64,000 nt of DNA from Marisediminicola sp040546025 (GTDB lineage Bacteria > Actinomycetota > Actinomycetes > Actinomycetales > Microbacteriaceae), in contig NZ_JBEPNA010000006.1 of NCBI RefSeq assembly GCF_040546025.1, positions 77,095-141,094 of the forward strand, written 5' to 3'. Below the pieces are notes generated by a model. It saw only the letters and a list, made by a program, of their open reading frames with translations. It was not told where the DNA came from and made no database searches. Below, piece by piece: positions 16,548 to 24,942 of the stretch. The stretch's first letter is position 1; each line of letters begins with the position of its first letter. The position numbers were made by a program, and so were the translations under genes.

Positions 16548-17326
16548 CCATCGTGTCCATCGCACCCACGATCGAGAAGCCCCTCGTCGACACCGACGCG
16601 CTGCTCGACTTCCGCAATGTCGCCATGCAGTTCCCGAACGGCACGGTCGCCCTCTCCGGCGTCGACCTCACGGTCAACCGCGGCGAGTTCGTCACCGTCG
16701 TCGGGCCGAGCGGATGCGGCAAGAGCACCCTGCTGAGGATCGCGTCGGGTCTCGAGACGGCGAGCGAGGGAACCGCCACGCTCGGCACCACGCGGATAGG
16801 CTACGTCTTCCAAGACGCGACCCTGCTGCCGTGGCGCACCGTGCAGGCGAACGTCGAGCTGCTCGCCGAACTGGGCGGCCAGCCCCGGCGCACGCGGGCG
16901 GAGAATGCCCGTGCCGCGATCGAGCTCGTCGGGCTCTCCGGATTCGAGAAGAACCTGCCCAAGGAGCTGTCCGGCGGCATGCGCATGCGCACCTCCCTCG
17001 CCCGCTCCCTCACCCTCGACCCGGAGCTGTTCCTGTTCGACGAACCGTTCGGCGCCCTCGACGAGATCACCCGGGAACGGCTCGGAGACGAGCTGCTGCG
17101 CATCTTCGCCGAGCAGAAGTTCGCCGGGCTCTTCATCACCCACTCCGTCGCCGAAGCCGTCTACCTCTCCACCAAGGTCGTCGTGATGAGCGGCAGGCCC
17201 GGGCGAATCGTCGACACGTTCGAGGTGCCGTTCGACTACCCGCGCGACCCCGACCTCCGATTCACACCCGAGTTCGCCGCTCTCTGCGGCGACGTGTCGC
17301 ACGCACTCCGGGAAGGCCACTCATGA
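16544..17326 (+). CDS. ABC transporter ATP-binding protein (Tau/Ssu/NMT1 type)
   Basis: ATPase of a nitrate/taurine/pyrimidine-type importer, 260 residues. Walker A GPSGCGKST (about residue 60), Q-loop YVFQDATLLPW, signature LSGGMRMR, Walker B LFLFDEPFGALD and the switch His in FITHSVAEA are all present. ATG 16544 overlaps the preceding amidohydrolase stop and follows GGAGGG; its own stop overlaps the permease start (ATGA). The ribosome thus reads hydrolase, ATPase and permease in one coupled block. The imported compound is presumably the substrate of the neighbouring hydrolases. Confidence 0.93.
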   Translation: MTIVSIAPTIEKPLVDTDALLDFRNVAMQFPNGTVALSGVDLTVNRGEFVTVVGPSGCGKSTLLRIASGLETASEGTATLGTTRIGYVFQDATLLPWRTVQANVELLAELGGQPRRTRAENARAAIELVGLSGFEKNLPKELSGGMRMRTSLARSLTLDPELFLFDEPFGALDEITRERLGDELLRIFAEQKFAGLFITHSVAEAVYLSTKVVVMSGRPGRIVDTFEVPFDYPRDPDLRFTPEFAALCGDVSHALREGHS

Positions 17327-18195
17327 GCACCACGACCGCCACGACGGCAACGACGGCCGCGAACGACAGCCCGCCGGTGGCGAACCCGGCAGCCAAGAGC
17401 GGCACGCGGTCGATCCGCATCTGGGGTCCACCGACACTCGTCTTCGTCGGCCTCATCGCCGGTTGGTACGCGCTCGCGATCTACCTCGCGAGCATCGGGC
17501 GCACCACCCTGCTGCCGATCCCTCACCGCATCATCATCGACTCGTTCTTCCCGACGGATGCTGGCGCCCCGATCACGGATCAGCTGCTGCGCGGTCTGCT
17601 GCTGTCGACGACCGTCGCGCTCGCGGGCCTCGCGATCTCGATCGTGATCGGCATCGGCTGGGCGGTGCTCATGGTGCAGGCGAAGTGGGTGGAGCGGTCG
17701 CTGTTCCCGTACGCCGTCGTGCTGCAGTGCGTGCCGATCCTCGCGCTCGTGCCGCTCATCGGCATCACCCTCGGCTACAGCCTCGAGTCGCGGATCTTGG
17801 TCTGCGTTCTCATCTCGCTCTTCCCCATGGTGTCGAACACGCTGTTCGGCTTGCAGGCGGTGGAGAAGAGCCAGCGGGAACTGTTCCAGCTCCAGCACGC
17901 GAGCCGCTGGACAGTGCTCACCAAGCTGCAGTTCCCGAACGCGATGCCCGCCATTTTCGCGGGGATGCGCATCTCGGCCGGACTCGCTGTCGTCGGCTCG
18001 ATCGTCGGCGACTTCTTCTTCCGCCGCGGACAGCCCGGCCTCGGCATCCTGATCAACAACTACGCCTCACGCAACCAGACCCCGGAGCTGTACGCGACGA
18101 TCATCGTCGCCGCGCTCCTTGGTGTGGTGATCTTCCTCGTCTTCGGCTGGATCGGCAAGCTCGCCGTCGGCCGCTGGTACGAGTCCTCCTCCTAG
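17323..18195 (+). CDS. ABC transporter permease (TauC/SsuC-like)
   Basis: 290-residue inner-membrane subunit. A Thr/Ala-rich cytoplasmic N-terminus of about 35 residues precedes six predicted membrane segments (first PPTLVFVGLIAGWYALAI; last TIIVAALLGVVIFLVFG). The cytoplasmic coupling loop is SRWTVLTKLQFPNAMPAIFA, the position of the EAA motif that docks on the ATPase. It belongs to the family of taurine, alkanesulfonate and hydroxymethylpyrimidine importers. Start ATG 17323 overlaps the ATPase stop. Confidence 0.92.
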   Translation: MSTTTATTATTAANDSPPVANPAAKSGTRSIRIWGPPTLVFVGLIAGWYALAIYLASIGRTTLLPIPHRIIIDSFFPTDAGAPITDQLLRGLLLSTTVALAGLAISIVIGIGWAVLMVQAKWVERSLFPYAVVLQCVPILALVPLIGITLGYSLESRILVCVLISLFPMVSNTLFGLQAVEKSQRELFQLQHASRWTVLTKLQFPNAMPAIFAGMRISAGLAVVGSIVGDFFFRRGQPGLGILINNYASRNQTPELYATIIVAALLGVVIFLVFGWIGKLAVGRWYESSS

Positions 18196-18290
18196 ACTCT
18201 CCCGTCGCAGTCCCGCCTCTCGCTCCACCACAGCACCGCACCAGCACCCACACCGCACGCAGCACACCACAGTGATCCCCAAGGAGAACC

Positions 18291-19460
18291 ATGCCCAGCA
18301 CACCCCAACGCCGCACGCTCGCGGCCGTCGGCGCATTCGCCGCCCTTGTCGCCCTCTCCGGATGCTCGACGGGAGGCGACGCCGAGGCGACACCGAGCGC
18401 AGACCTTGAGATCGGCGCGATCGACCTGTCCGCGGCATGCCCGGAGACGGTCGTCATCCAGACCGACTGGAACCCCGAGTCCGAGCACGGCGCCCAGTAC
18501 AACCTCCTCGGCGAGGAGTACACGGTCGACGCCGACCTCAAGGCCGTCTCCGGCCCGCTCATGGCGGCCGGCGAGTACACCGGCGTCGACGTCGAGGTGC
18601 GATCGGGCGGTCCCGCGATCGGCTTCCAGACCGTCGCCGCCCAGATGTACCAGGACACCTCCATCACCCTCGGCTACGCGGGAACGGACGGCCAGGTGCA
18701 GCAGTCGGCCGACCTCCCCACGAAGGCCGTTCTGGCCCCCCTCGACATCAACCCGCAGATGATCATGTGGGACCCGGAGACCTACCCCGAGGTCGAGACC
18801 ATCTCCGAGCTCGGCGAGACCGGGGCCTTCGTGCGCTACTTCGGCGGCGCCGCCTACATGGAGTACTTCATCGCCGACGGCCAGCTGTCGATCGACCAGG
18901 TCGACGGGGGCTACGACGGAACCCCGGCGAACTTCATCGCCGCCCAGGGCGCCGACGCGCAGCAGGGCTTCGCGAGCGCCGAGCCGTTCATCTACGAGAA
19001 CGAGGTCGCCGACTGGGGCAAGCCCGTCGCGTTCGAGCTCATCCACGACGCCGGCTGGCGCGCCTACGCCGGCGCCATGTCGGTTCGGTCCGCAGAATTC
19101 GAGGAGCTCTCGCCCTGCCTCGAGCTGCTCGTGCCCGTCATGCAGCAGGCCACGGTCGACTACTACGCGGAACCGACGGCGACGAACGACCTGATCGTCG
19201 AGCTCGTCGAGGCCTACGACACCGGCTGGGTCTACTCCCCCGAGGTCGCCGACTTCTCGATGCAGCAGCAGCTCGACCTCGGTCTCGTCGGCAACGCCGG
19301 CAACGACACGCTCGGTGACTTCGACCTCGAGCGGGTGCAGGAGACGCTCGAGATCATGACGCCGATCGCGGAGGCGCTCGGAACCCCGCCGCTTGAGGGC
19401 CTCACCGTCGACGACCTCGTGAGCAACGAGTTCATCGACGAGACCATCGGCCTGCCGTAA
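18291..19460 (+). CDS. ABC transporter substrate-binding lipoprotein (NMT1-like)
   Basis: 389-residue extracellular receptor. The signal peptide ends in LSGCSTGG (lipidated Cys about residue 24) and an acidic linker follows. The mature part starts VVIQTDWNPESEHG, the usual beginning of NMT1/ThiY-like pyrimidine and taurine receptors that handle flat heterocycles or sulfonates. AAGGAG lies 6 nt before ATG 18291. It follows the permease by 95 bp and completes the importer. The ligand is unknown; neighbours point to an N-heterocycle. Confidence 0.88.
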   Translation: MPSTPQRRTLAAVGAFAALVALSGCSTGGDAEATPSADLEIGAIDLSAACPETVVIQTDWNPESEHGAQYNLLGEEYTVDADLKAVSGPLMAAGEYTGVDVEVRSGGPAIGFQTVAAQMYQDTSITLGYAGTDGQVQQSADLPTKAVLAPLDINPQMIMWDPETYPEVETISELGETGAFVRYFGGAAYMEYFIADGQLSIDQVDGGYDGTPANFIAAQGADAQQGFASAEPFIYENEVADWGKPVAFELIHDAGWRAYAGAMSVRSAEFEELSPCLELLVPVMQQATVDYYAEPTATNDLIVELVEAYDTGWVYSPEVADFSMQQQLDLGLVGNAGNDTLGDFDLERVQETLEIMTPIAEALGTPPLEGLTVDDLVSNEFIDETIGLP

Positions 19461-19474
19461 CCCGCACGACGACC

Positions 19475-20107
19475 ATGACGACATCACCGGTGGCCACGGC
19501 CGACCCGACCCAGCCCGTCGCGCAGCGACTGGCCGGTACACGGGTCGTGGTCACCGGCGGTGCCCGAGGCATCGGCGCCGAGATCGCCATCCGGCTCACC
19601 TCCGATTGCGCCCGGGTTGCCGTGCTCGACCGGCTCGTGGACGACGGGACCGCCCTTGCCGCGCGGCTGGACGGATGCTTCGCGCCGGCCGATCTCGCCG
19701 ACCCCGCCTCCACGGCGAGCGCGGTCGAGGCGCGGTCGCTCATCGCCGCGAATCGGCCGGGCAAGATCATCAACATCGCAAGCATGGCCGGCAAGTCCGG
19801 CGGCGCCGGGCAGGCGCACTATGCCGCATCCAAGGCCGCCCTGATCGCGCTGACCCGCGTCACCGCCCTCGAGCTCGGGGCATCCTGTATTACCGCCAAC
19901 TCGCTCTGCCCGGGCCACATCCTCACCGACATGGGCGCGGCGACCCGCACCGACGACGACGTGGCGACCTGGTCGACCTACTCGCCGCTGGGCAGGCTCG
20001 ACAGCCCGCGGGACGTGGCGGGCGTCGCCGCGTTCCTCGCCTCACCAGATTCCGACTACCTCACCGGGCAGGCCATCAACGTCTGCGGCGGAATGCACAT
20101 GGGCTGA
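19475..20107 (+). CDS. Short-chain dehydrogenase/reductase with a central deletion
   Basis: 210 residues, about 40-45 fewer than a classical SDR. The cofactor motif VVVTGGARGIG (about residues 24-34), the acidic DLADP after strand 3, the catalytic Ser region (IINIASMAGKSG) and YAASK are present. The sequence jumps from STASAVE straight to ARSLIAANRPGK. The missing block is the part that normally carries NNAG and the helix with the structural/catalytic Asn. A short repeat, GCGCGGTCG, flanks the junction region. The reading frame is intact, so this is either an in-frame deletion that probably kills oxidoreductase activity or a reduced variant. It lies in the transporter/oxidoreductase operon, 14 bp after the receptor gene. 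Confidence 0.82.
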   Translation: MTTSPVATADPTQPVAQRLAGTRVVVTGGARGIGAEIAIRLTSDCARVAVLDRLVDDGTALAARLDGCFAPADLADPASTASAVEARSLIAANRPGKIINIASMAGKSGGAGQAHYAASKAALIALTRVTALELGASCITANSLCPGHILTDMGAATRTDDDVATWSTYSPLGRLDSPRDVAGVAAFLASPDSDYLTGQAINVCGGMHMG

Positions 20108-20153
20108 GCCGCACCGCCGGCCACCCGCACCAACCAGCAAAGGAAGCGCACAC

Positions 20154-21467
20154 ATGTCGGTCGAAGACCTCCACGCCGAGCTCGTCGAACTTCTGGGCGC
20201 GCGCGGCGCGTCCATTGACCTGCGGGCACGGGAGAAGGCCTCGGTCGACGGCGCGAAGATGTCGCCGATCATCACCGAGCTCCTGCCCCTCGGCCTCGCC
20301 GACATCGTCGCCTTCCCGACGAACGCGGTCGAGATCGTCGCCGTCGTCGCGGCCGCTGTTCGGCACGGGGTCGGGATCACCCCGCGCGGCAAGGGGACCG
20401 GCAACTACGGCCAGGGCATCCCGCTGCAGGGCGGGCTCGTGCTCGACCTGTCGAAGGCCCGCTCGATCATCGAGGTCGGCGACGGCTACATCACCGCCGA
20501 GGCCGGAGCGCCGATGGTCACGCTCGAGCAGGCCGCCCGGGAGACCGGGCAGGAGCTGTGGATGTACCCGTCGACGGCGCAGTCGAGCATCGGCGGATTC
20601 CTCGCCGGCGGGTCCGGCGGTACCGGGTCGATCGTCCACGGCGCCAACCACCAGGGCTTCGTCGCGGCCCTCGATGTGGTGCACGCCTCCCCCGACGCCG
20701 CACTCGTGCACGTCGAGGGCGACGACGCGCAGCCTTACGTGCACAATTACGGCACCGCGGGAATCATCGCCCAGGCGACGGTGCGACTCGACCCGGTGCA
20801 CGACTGGGTCGGTTTCTACGCCAGCTTCGACACGTTCTACGACGTGCTCGCCGTCCTTCGCGGGATGCGCGCGCTCACCCCCACCCCGCGGCTCGTCTCG
20901 GCCGACCTGCCGGAGATCGCGGATGCCCTGCCGGACGACCCGGCGATCCCGAAGGGGCGCGCGAGCCTGCGCGCGATCCTCGACACCGCCTCCCTCGACG
21001 CCGCCCGCGCGATCGTCGAGGCCGGCGGCGGACGCGTTGAGGAGGTGCGGGAGGGACCGCAGGCGTGCGTGCGCATCAGCACCCTCTCCTACAACCACCC
21101 GATCGAGTGGCTTCAGAAGACCTCCCCCGGCACCTACTTCCACCTCGAGGTCGGCGGCGAGGCGCTCATCGACCGCATCGACGAGCTGCACGCGGTGTTC
21201 CGCGGCGGGATGCTGCACATCGAGGCCCAGCATGTGGGGCCGATCGGGATGCTCGCGGGCGTCTACGAGTCGCCGGAGCAGGTCTACGCGGGCATCGAGG
21301 CGCTCGGCGAGCTGGGGGTGGGCGTGCACAGCCCGCACCAGTGGAACGTCGACTTCGAGGTCGAGCGCACGGTCGAGCTCGCCCGGGAGACCGACCCGCT
21401 GGGTCTGCTCAACCCGGGCAAGCTCAACCTCGACTACGCCGGTCCCCGCAAGGGAGCGATCCGATGA
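20154..21467 (+). CDS. FAD-binding oxidoreductase (GlcD / vanillyl-alcohol-oxidase-like)
   Basis: 437-residue flavoprotein with a PCMH-type FAD domain. Signatures are FPTNAVEIVAVVAAAVRHG, TPRGKGTGNYGQ (pyrophosphate loop, about residues 80-91), DLSKARSI and SIGGFLAGGSGGTGSIVHG. The C-terminal half is a substrate-cap domain ending in PLGLLNPGKLN, typical of D-2-hydroxyacid dehydrogenases and related oxidases. AAGGAAG precedes ATG 20154 and its stop overlaps the creatininase-family start (ATGA). The substrate is unknown; in this operon it may oxidise a product of heterocycle or N-methyl group breakdown. Confidence 0.85.
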   Translation: MSVEDLHAELVELLGARGASIDLRAREKASVDGAKMSPIITELLPLGLADIVAFPTNAVEIVAVVAAAVRHGVGITPRGKGTGNYGQGIPLQGGLVLDLSKARSIIEVGDGYITAEAGAPMVTLEQAARETGQELWMYPSTAQSSIGGFLAGGSGGTGSIVHGANHQGFVAALDVVHASPDAALVHVEGDDAQPYVHNYGTAGIIAQATVRLDPVHDWVGFYASFDTFYDVLAVLRGMRALTPTPRLVSADLPEIADALPDDPAIPKGRASLRAILDTASLDAARAIVEAGGGRVEEVREGPQACVRISTLSYNHPIEWLQKTSPGTYFHLEVGGEALIDRIDELHAVFRGGMLHIEAQHVGPIGMLAGVYESPEQVYAGIEALGELGVGVHSPHQWNVDFEVERTVELARETDPLGLLNPGKLNLDYAGPRKGAIR

Positions 21468-22255
21468 CACGCCTGCTCGCCGAGCTCTCCGGCACCGCGG
21501 TCACCGAGCGGCTCACCGCCGAGTCGGTCATCGTGATCCCGACCGGTGCAATTGAGCACCACGGGCCGCACCTGCCTCTGTCGACGGACGCGCTCCTCGC
21601 CGAGTCGCTCGCGACGGCCGCGGTCGAGCGGGGCGTCGCAGCCGGCCTCGACCTCTGGCAGCTGCCAACGCTGAGCTACACGAAGTCGGACGAGCACCAC
21701 TGGGCGCCGGGAACAATGTGGCTGACCTGGGAGACCCTCATGGCCACCCTCGTCGACATCGGCCGCTCGGTCGCGTCCACTCCCGCCCGCAAGCTCGTCT
21801 TCATGAACGGGCACGGCGGAAACGGCGCACTGCTCCAGGTCGCCAACCGCGAGCTGCGGCGCCGGTTCGGACTGCAGACCTTCACGATGCCGGCGGGAAT
21901 CCAGCGGGCCGGATCCGGCGGCGACACGGGCGCCGACGAGCACGGCCTCGGCATCCATGCGGGGCACGGCGAGACCTCCCTCGTGCTGCACGTGCGGCCC
22001 GACCTCGTCGACATGTCGCTTGCGGAGCGCAACGTTCCCGAGCACATCGCGAAGCTGGAGTACATCGGGTTCAACGGCATGCCGGTGTCGTTCGGCTGGA
22101 TGAGCAACGACTTCGGTCCGAGCGGCGTGATCGGCGACCCGACCGCGGCGACCGCCGAGGCCGGCGCGGTGCTGTTCGAGGAGTCGGTGGCCCGGTCGGT
22201 CGAGGCGCTGCGGGAGATCTCGCGGTTCAGCTTCACAGATCCGGCGCATGGCTGA
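21464..22255 (+). CDS. Creatininase-family amidohydrolase
   Basis: 263-residue metal-dependent hydrolase. Family residues are visible: IPTGAIEHHGPHLPLSTDALL (Glu, His, Asp ligands, about residues 25-45), FMNGHGGN (His) and GIHAGHGETS (His, Glu). Creatininases open cyclic amides such as creatinine; relatives act on cytokinin-like, F420-precursor or mycofactocin-peptide substrates. The Trp-rich active-site lid of true creatininase (HWAPGTMWLTWE here) is partly present. It overlaps the FAD oxidoreductase stop (ATGA) and the PNPOx-like gene start (8 bp), so it is tightly coupled in the operon. Ring opening of an N-heterocycle is likely; the precise substrate is not known. Confidence 0.85.
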   Translation: MTRLLAELSGTAVTERLTAESVIVIPTGAIEHHGPHLPLSTDALLAESLATAAVERGVAAGLDLWQLPTLSYTKSDEHHWAPGTMWLTWETLMATLVDIGRSVASTPARKLVFMNGHGGNGALLQVANRELRRRFGLQTFTMPAGIQRAGSGGDTGADEHGLGIHAGHGETSLVLHVRPDLVDMSLAERNVPEHIAKLEYIGFNGMPVSFGWMSNDFGPSGVIGDPTAATAEAGAVLFEESVARSVEALREISRFSFTDPAHG

Positions 22256-22946
22256 GGCGAGCGGGGCCAGCCCCGAGCTCGTCGACCCCGTGCTCGTCGA
22301 CCCCGTGCTCGTCGACCCCGTGCTCGTCGACCCCGTGCTCGTCGACCCCACGCCCGTCGACCCCGTGCTTGTCGACCCCGTGCTTGTCGACCCCGTCGCG
22401 CTTGCGCTCACCTGGCTACCGGGCAACGACGAGGCGGAGCGGCCCCAGGTCACGCTGTCCACTCTCGCCACCGACGGCTGGCCGGATGCGCGCACGGTGC
22501 TGCTGAGCTCGGCCGGTCCCGAGGGGTTCTGCTTCCACACCGACGCGAACTCGCGCAAGGTCGCCCAGCTGCTCGCCGATCCGCGCGCCGTGATCACCGT
22601 GCTCTGGCCCGGATTCACCCGCCAGCTCGTTGTTGCGGGCCACGCCGAGCCCGTGTCGGCGGCGGCACTCACGTCGGCATACCGGGCCAGGTCGCCGTAC
22701 CTGCAGCAGCTCGCCTGGCAGAACACGGCGCAGTTCGCACAGTTGCCGAAGGACGAGCAACGACGGCGCTGGGCGGCGTTCGCGGCTGAGTCAGGCGAGC
22801 AGTTCGACCAGCCGTCGAACTGGACGGGATTCGTGATCCGCCCGACACGCCTCGCCTTCTGGCAGAGCAACCCCGACACGGCAAGCGAGCGGCGCGAGTA
22901 CACCCGGGCGGGCGACGGCTGGGCGCTCGAGCGTCTGCCCGGCTGA
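22248..22946 (+). CDS. Pyridoxamine 5'-phosphate oxidase-like flavoprotein with repeat-encoded N-terminus
   Basis: 232 residues. From about residue 50 the sequence follows the PdxH pattern: DARTVLLSSAGPEGFCFHTDANSRK split around the FMN-phosphate site (RTVLL, NSRK), VITVLWPGFTRQLVVAGHAEPV, the YRARSPYLQQLAWQNTAQ segment, and the C-terminal FWQ...ERREYTR. The first 50 residues are an eight-unit pentapeptide run (VDPVL) from a 15-bp tandem repeat and are absent from normal PdxH. The start overlaps the creatininase-family stop. It may make PLP, needed by the aminotransferase of this island, or oxidise another amine. No RBS other than translational coupling is apparent. Confidence 0.8.
   Translation: MAEASGASPELVDPVLVDPVLVDPVLVDPVLVDPTPVDPVLVDPVLVDPVALALTWLPGNDEAERPQVTLSTLATDGWPDARTVLLSSAGPEGFCFHTDANSRKVAQLLADPRAVITVLWPGFTRQLVVAGHAEPVSAAALTSAYRARSPYLQQLAWQNTAQFAQLPKDEQRRRWAAFAAESGEQFDQPSNWTGFVIRPTRLAFWQSNPDTASERREYTRAGDGWALERLPG
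22281..22400 (+). repeat. 15-bp minisatellite, 8 units, inside coding sequence
   Basis: Eight head-to-tail copies of GTCGACCCCGTGCTC with a few changes (unit 5 has ACGCCC; units 6-7 end in CTT; unit 8 ends CGCG). Because 15 is divisible by three, copy-number change would keep the frame and only lengthen or shorten the VDPVL run in the PNPOx-like protein. Confidence 0.95.
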
Positions 22947-23161
22947 GCCTCGCCCGGAGCTGGCCGGGTCGCCCGGCGGCCGACGTGGCTCGACTGGGGC
23001 CCGGACCGAGCGCCGTGCCACCCACCTCGTCCGGAAGCCATTCCACGCCGCCTCGCTAGCCGATGGCGCCACAGAAGACGAGTGTCGGTCAACCCATGGT
23101 CGGTCGCGTCGTGCACGCATCGCGGCGGCGCTCCGATGTTGTCCAGAGCCGCGCCGCGCTC

Positions 23162-23821
23162 TCAGGACCGGCGCGCGATGAGCACAGTGTCGACGGCGTG
23201 GGCGTCGCCGACCGGGCGAAGCACCTGTTCGCAGCGCTCGATCTCGACGTCAGCGGCGGCCGCGCGGAGGGAGTCGACACTCGTGAGCACCGCGGGGTTC
23301 TGCGGACCCCCGACGCCGCGCTCGAGGTTGTCGAGGTCGTGCGCGACGAGAACAATCAGTCCCTCCGGCTCGAGCGATCCGGCGCAGGTGGCAATGACCG
23401 ACGCGAGCTCGGCGGCGGGAAGCTGAAGATACGCGATAACGATGAGGTCGACGAGGGCCGGCGGCACCCAGTCCGTGACATCTGCCACGACCCAGTTCAC
23501 CTCAAGGCCGAGGTGGTCGGCGCGCCGGCGCCCGGCTTCGACCGCAACGGCCGAGAAGTCGACCGCCGTGACCTGCCAGCCGCGCTGGGCCAGCCACAGC
23601 GCGTTGCGTCCCTCCCCGCAGGCGAGATCGATCGCGGTGCCGGGTGCGAAGCCGGCCACGACGGAGGCGACGAAGGCGTTGGGCTCGAGCGACCAGACGC
23701 TCGAATCGGATCTCGCGGCCTCCGCGTAGCGCGCATCCCACGCGCTGCTCGAGCTGGCGGCGCCGTTCCCCGCACTGCTCGCGGTGCCGTTGGTGTGACC
23801 GTGGGGCTTCTTGGCATTCAT
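23162..23821 (-). CDS. Class I SAM-dependent methyltransferase
   Basis: 219 residues. A Ser/Ala/Gly-rich N-terminus of about 25 residues precedes a compact Rossmann methyltransferase with the SAM loop AIDLACGEGRNALWLAQRG (about residues 64-82), acidic residue after strand 2 (VTAVDFS), and VVADVTDWVP. This resembles tellurite-resistance/UbiE-like small-molecule methyltransferases. ATG 23821 overlaps the stop of the upstream MTHFR-like gene (ATGA), so methyl-transfer and folate one-carbon steps are coupled. The substrate is unknown. The 215 bp between this gene and the PNPOx-like gene (convergent) show no feature I recognise. Confidence 0.83.
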   Translation of the reverse strand: MNAKKPHGHTNGTASSAGNGAASSSSAWDARYAEAARSDSSVWSLEPNAFVASVVAGFAPGTAIDLACGEGRNALWLAQRGWQVTAVDFSAVAVEAGRRRADHLGLEVNWVVADVTDWVPPALVDLIVIAYLQLPAAELASVIATCAGSLEPEGLIVLVAHDLDNLERGVGGPQNPAVLTSVDSLRAAAADVEIERCEQVLRPVGDAHAVDTVLIARRS

Positions 23822-24861
23822 GGGCGCAGCTCCTGACTGATCGTGGCGAGCGCCCCGGCGAAGGCCAGGTCGCCGCCGGGTGAGGTTCCGCCGGAGAGGT
23901 TCACGCCGACGACGCCGTCGAGAGCCAGCATCCGCCGGCCCAGCTCGACCGCGGCGGTGATGCCGGCGCTGCGCGGGTCGGCCGCGGCGAGGATAGCGTC
24001 GAGGAAGCCCTCGGGCAGCACGAGGGTCGTGAAGGTGAGCATGAGCTCGGCGCTCGCTCGGTCGATCACGACCGGGATGCAGGGGACGAAGCTCATGGTG
24101 ACGCCGAGCACACGCGCCTGGGCGATGAACGACTCGACCCGGTCGGCGCCGCCGGCGTGGTTGACGAAGCAGATCTCGGCGCCCGCGCGCTGCTTCTCGA
24201 GCAGCCTCTCGGCGCGACGGCCGACCGGCGGCGCGAGGGGCGACTCGGCGACCGAGACGAGGTGTCCGGCGGTGCGGGCGAGCGCCGCGACCCTCGTGGA
24301 GTCGAGGTCGAACACCGGCGCCGCATCGGGCCGAGCGCCGGTGAGCGTGTGGTCGCCGGTGACGCAGTGCACACCGGCGACGCCGACGTCGGCGAGTCCC
24401 GCCAGCTCGCCCTCGATCGCGACGCGGTTGCGGTCGCGGCAGTTCAGGCCGGTCCACACCTCCAGGCCGGTCCGGCGGATGAGGTGCGCGCGGTAACTCG
24501 GCGAGAACTGCACGCGCGCGCTCGGTGCATCGCCGGCGAGGACCGCGTCGACGGTGCCGGCGAGCGCCGCTCCGCACGCGGCGATCGACGCCGCGTCGAG
24601 GGCGCGGGCGGGGAAGTCGGCGACGACGATCGCGCGCTGCGCGAGGATGCCGCGCAGGCGGGTCGCCCCGGCGCTCGGCACAGCCGAGTCACGGGCATCC
24701 GGCCCGGCCCAGTGCACCGTCGGCATCTCGAGGAACACGCACGGGTGGTCGGCGACCTCGCAGCTCCCGTCGAATTCGACGCCGCCGCAGGGACCGAACC
24801 GCATCTGCTTGGGGCAGGCGGATGCCGGGCTGGGCTCGATCGTCCCTGGACTGTCGGGCAC
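23818..24861 (-). CDS. Methylenetetrahydrofolate reductase-like protein with N-terminal Cys module
   Basis: 347 residues. The N-terminal 45 residues form a small Cys motif (CPKQMRFGPCGG ... GSCEV ... HPCVF) like the domain that accompanies MetF in bacteria with non-NADH MTHFRs. A MetF TIM barrel follows, with LNCRDRNRVAIEGELAGLADVGV (split at CRDRNR, folate/FAD region) and VTGDHT. MTHFR converts 5,10-methylene-THF and 5-methyl-THF, using a reduced flavin. It overlaps the methyltransferase gene, and the promoter faces the allantoinase gene. In demethylation pathways such proteins recycle methyl groups, so a role in breakdown of N-methyl compounds is inferred. Confidence 0.8.
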   Translation of the reverse strand: MPDSPGTIEPSPASACPKQMRFGPCGGVEFDGSCEVADHPCVFLEMPTVHWAGPDARDSAVPSAGATRLRGILAQRAIVVADFPARALDAASIAACGAALAGTVDAVLAGDAPSARVQFSPSYRAHLIRRTGLEVWTGLNCRDRNRVAIEGELAGLADVGVAGVHCVTGDHTLTGARPDAAPVFDLDSTRVAALARTAGHLVSVAESPLAPPVGRRAERLLEKQRAGAEICFVNHAGGADRVESFIAQARVLGVTMSFVPCIPVVIDRASAELMLTFTTLVLPEGFLDAILAAADPRSAGITAAVELGRRMLALDGVVGVNLSGGTSPGGDLAFAGALATISQELRP

Positions 24862-24942
24862 CGCGTCTCCTCGCTCTCACAGTGCGGCGGCTGGGTCCCG
24901 CTCCGTCTGTTTGAATGGTAGCGACCCAGAACGGAGCCCTGC

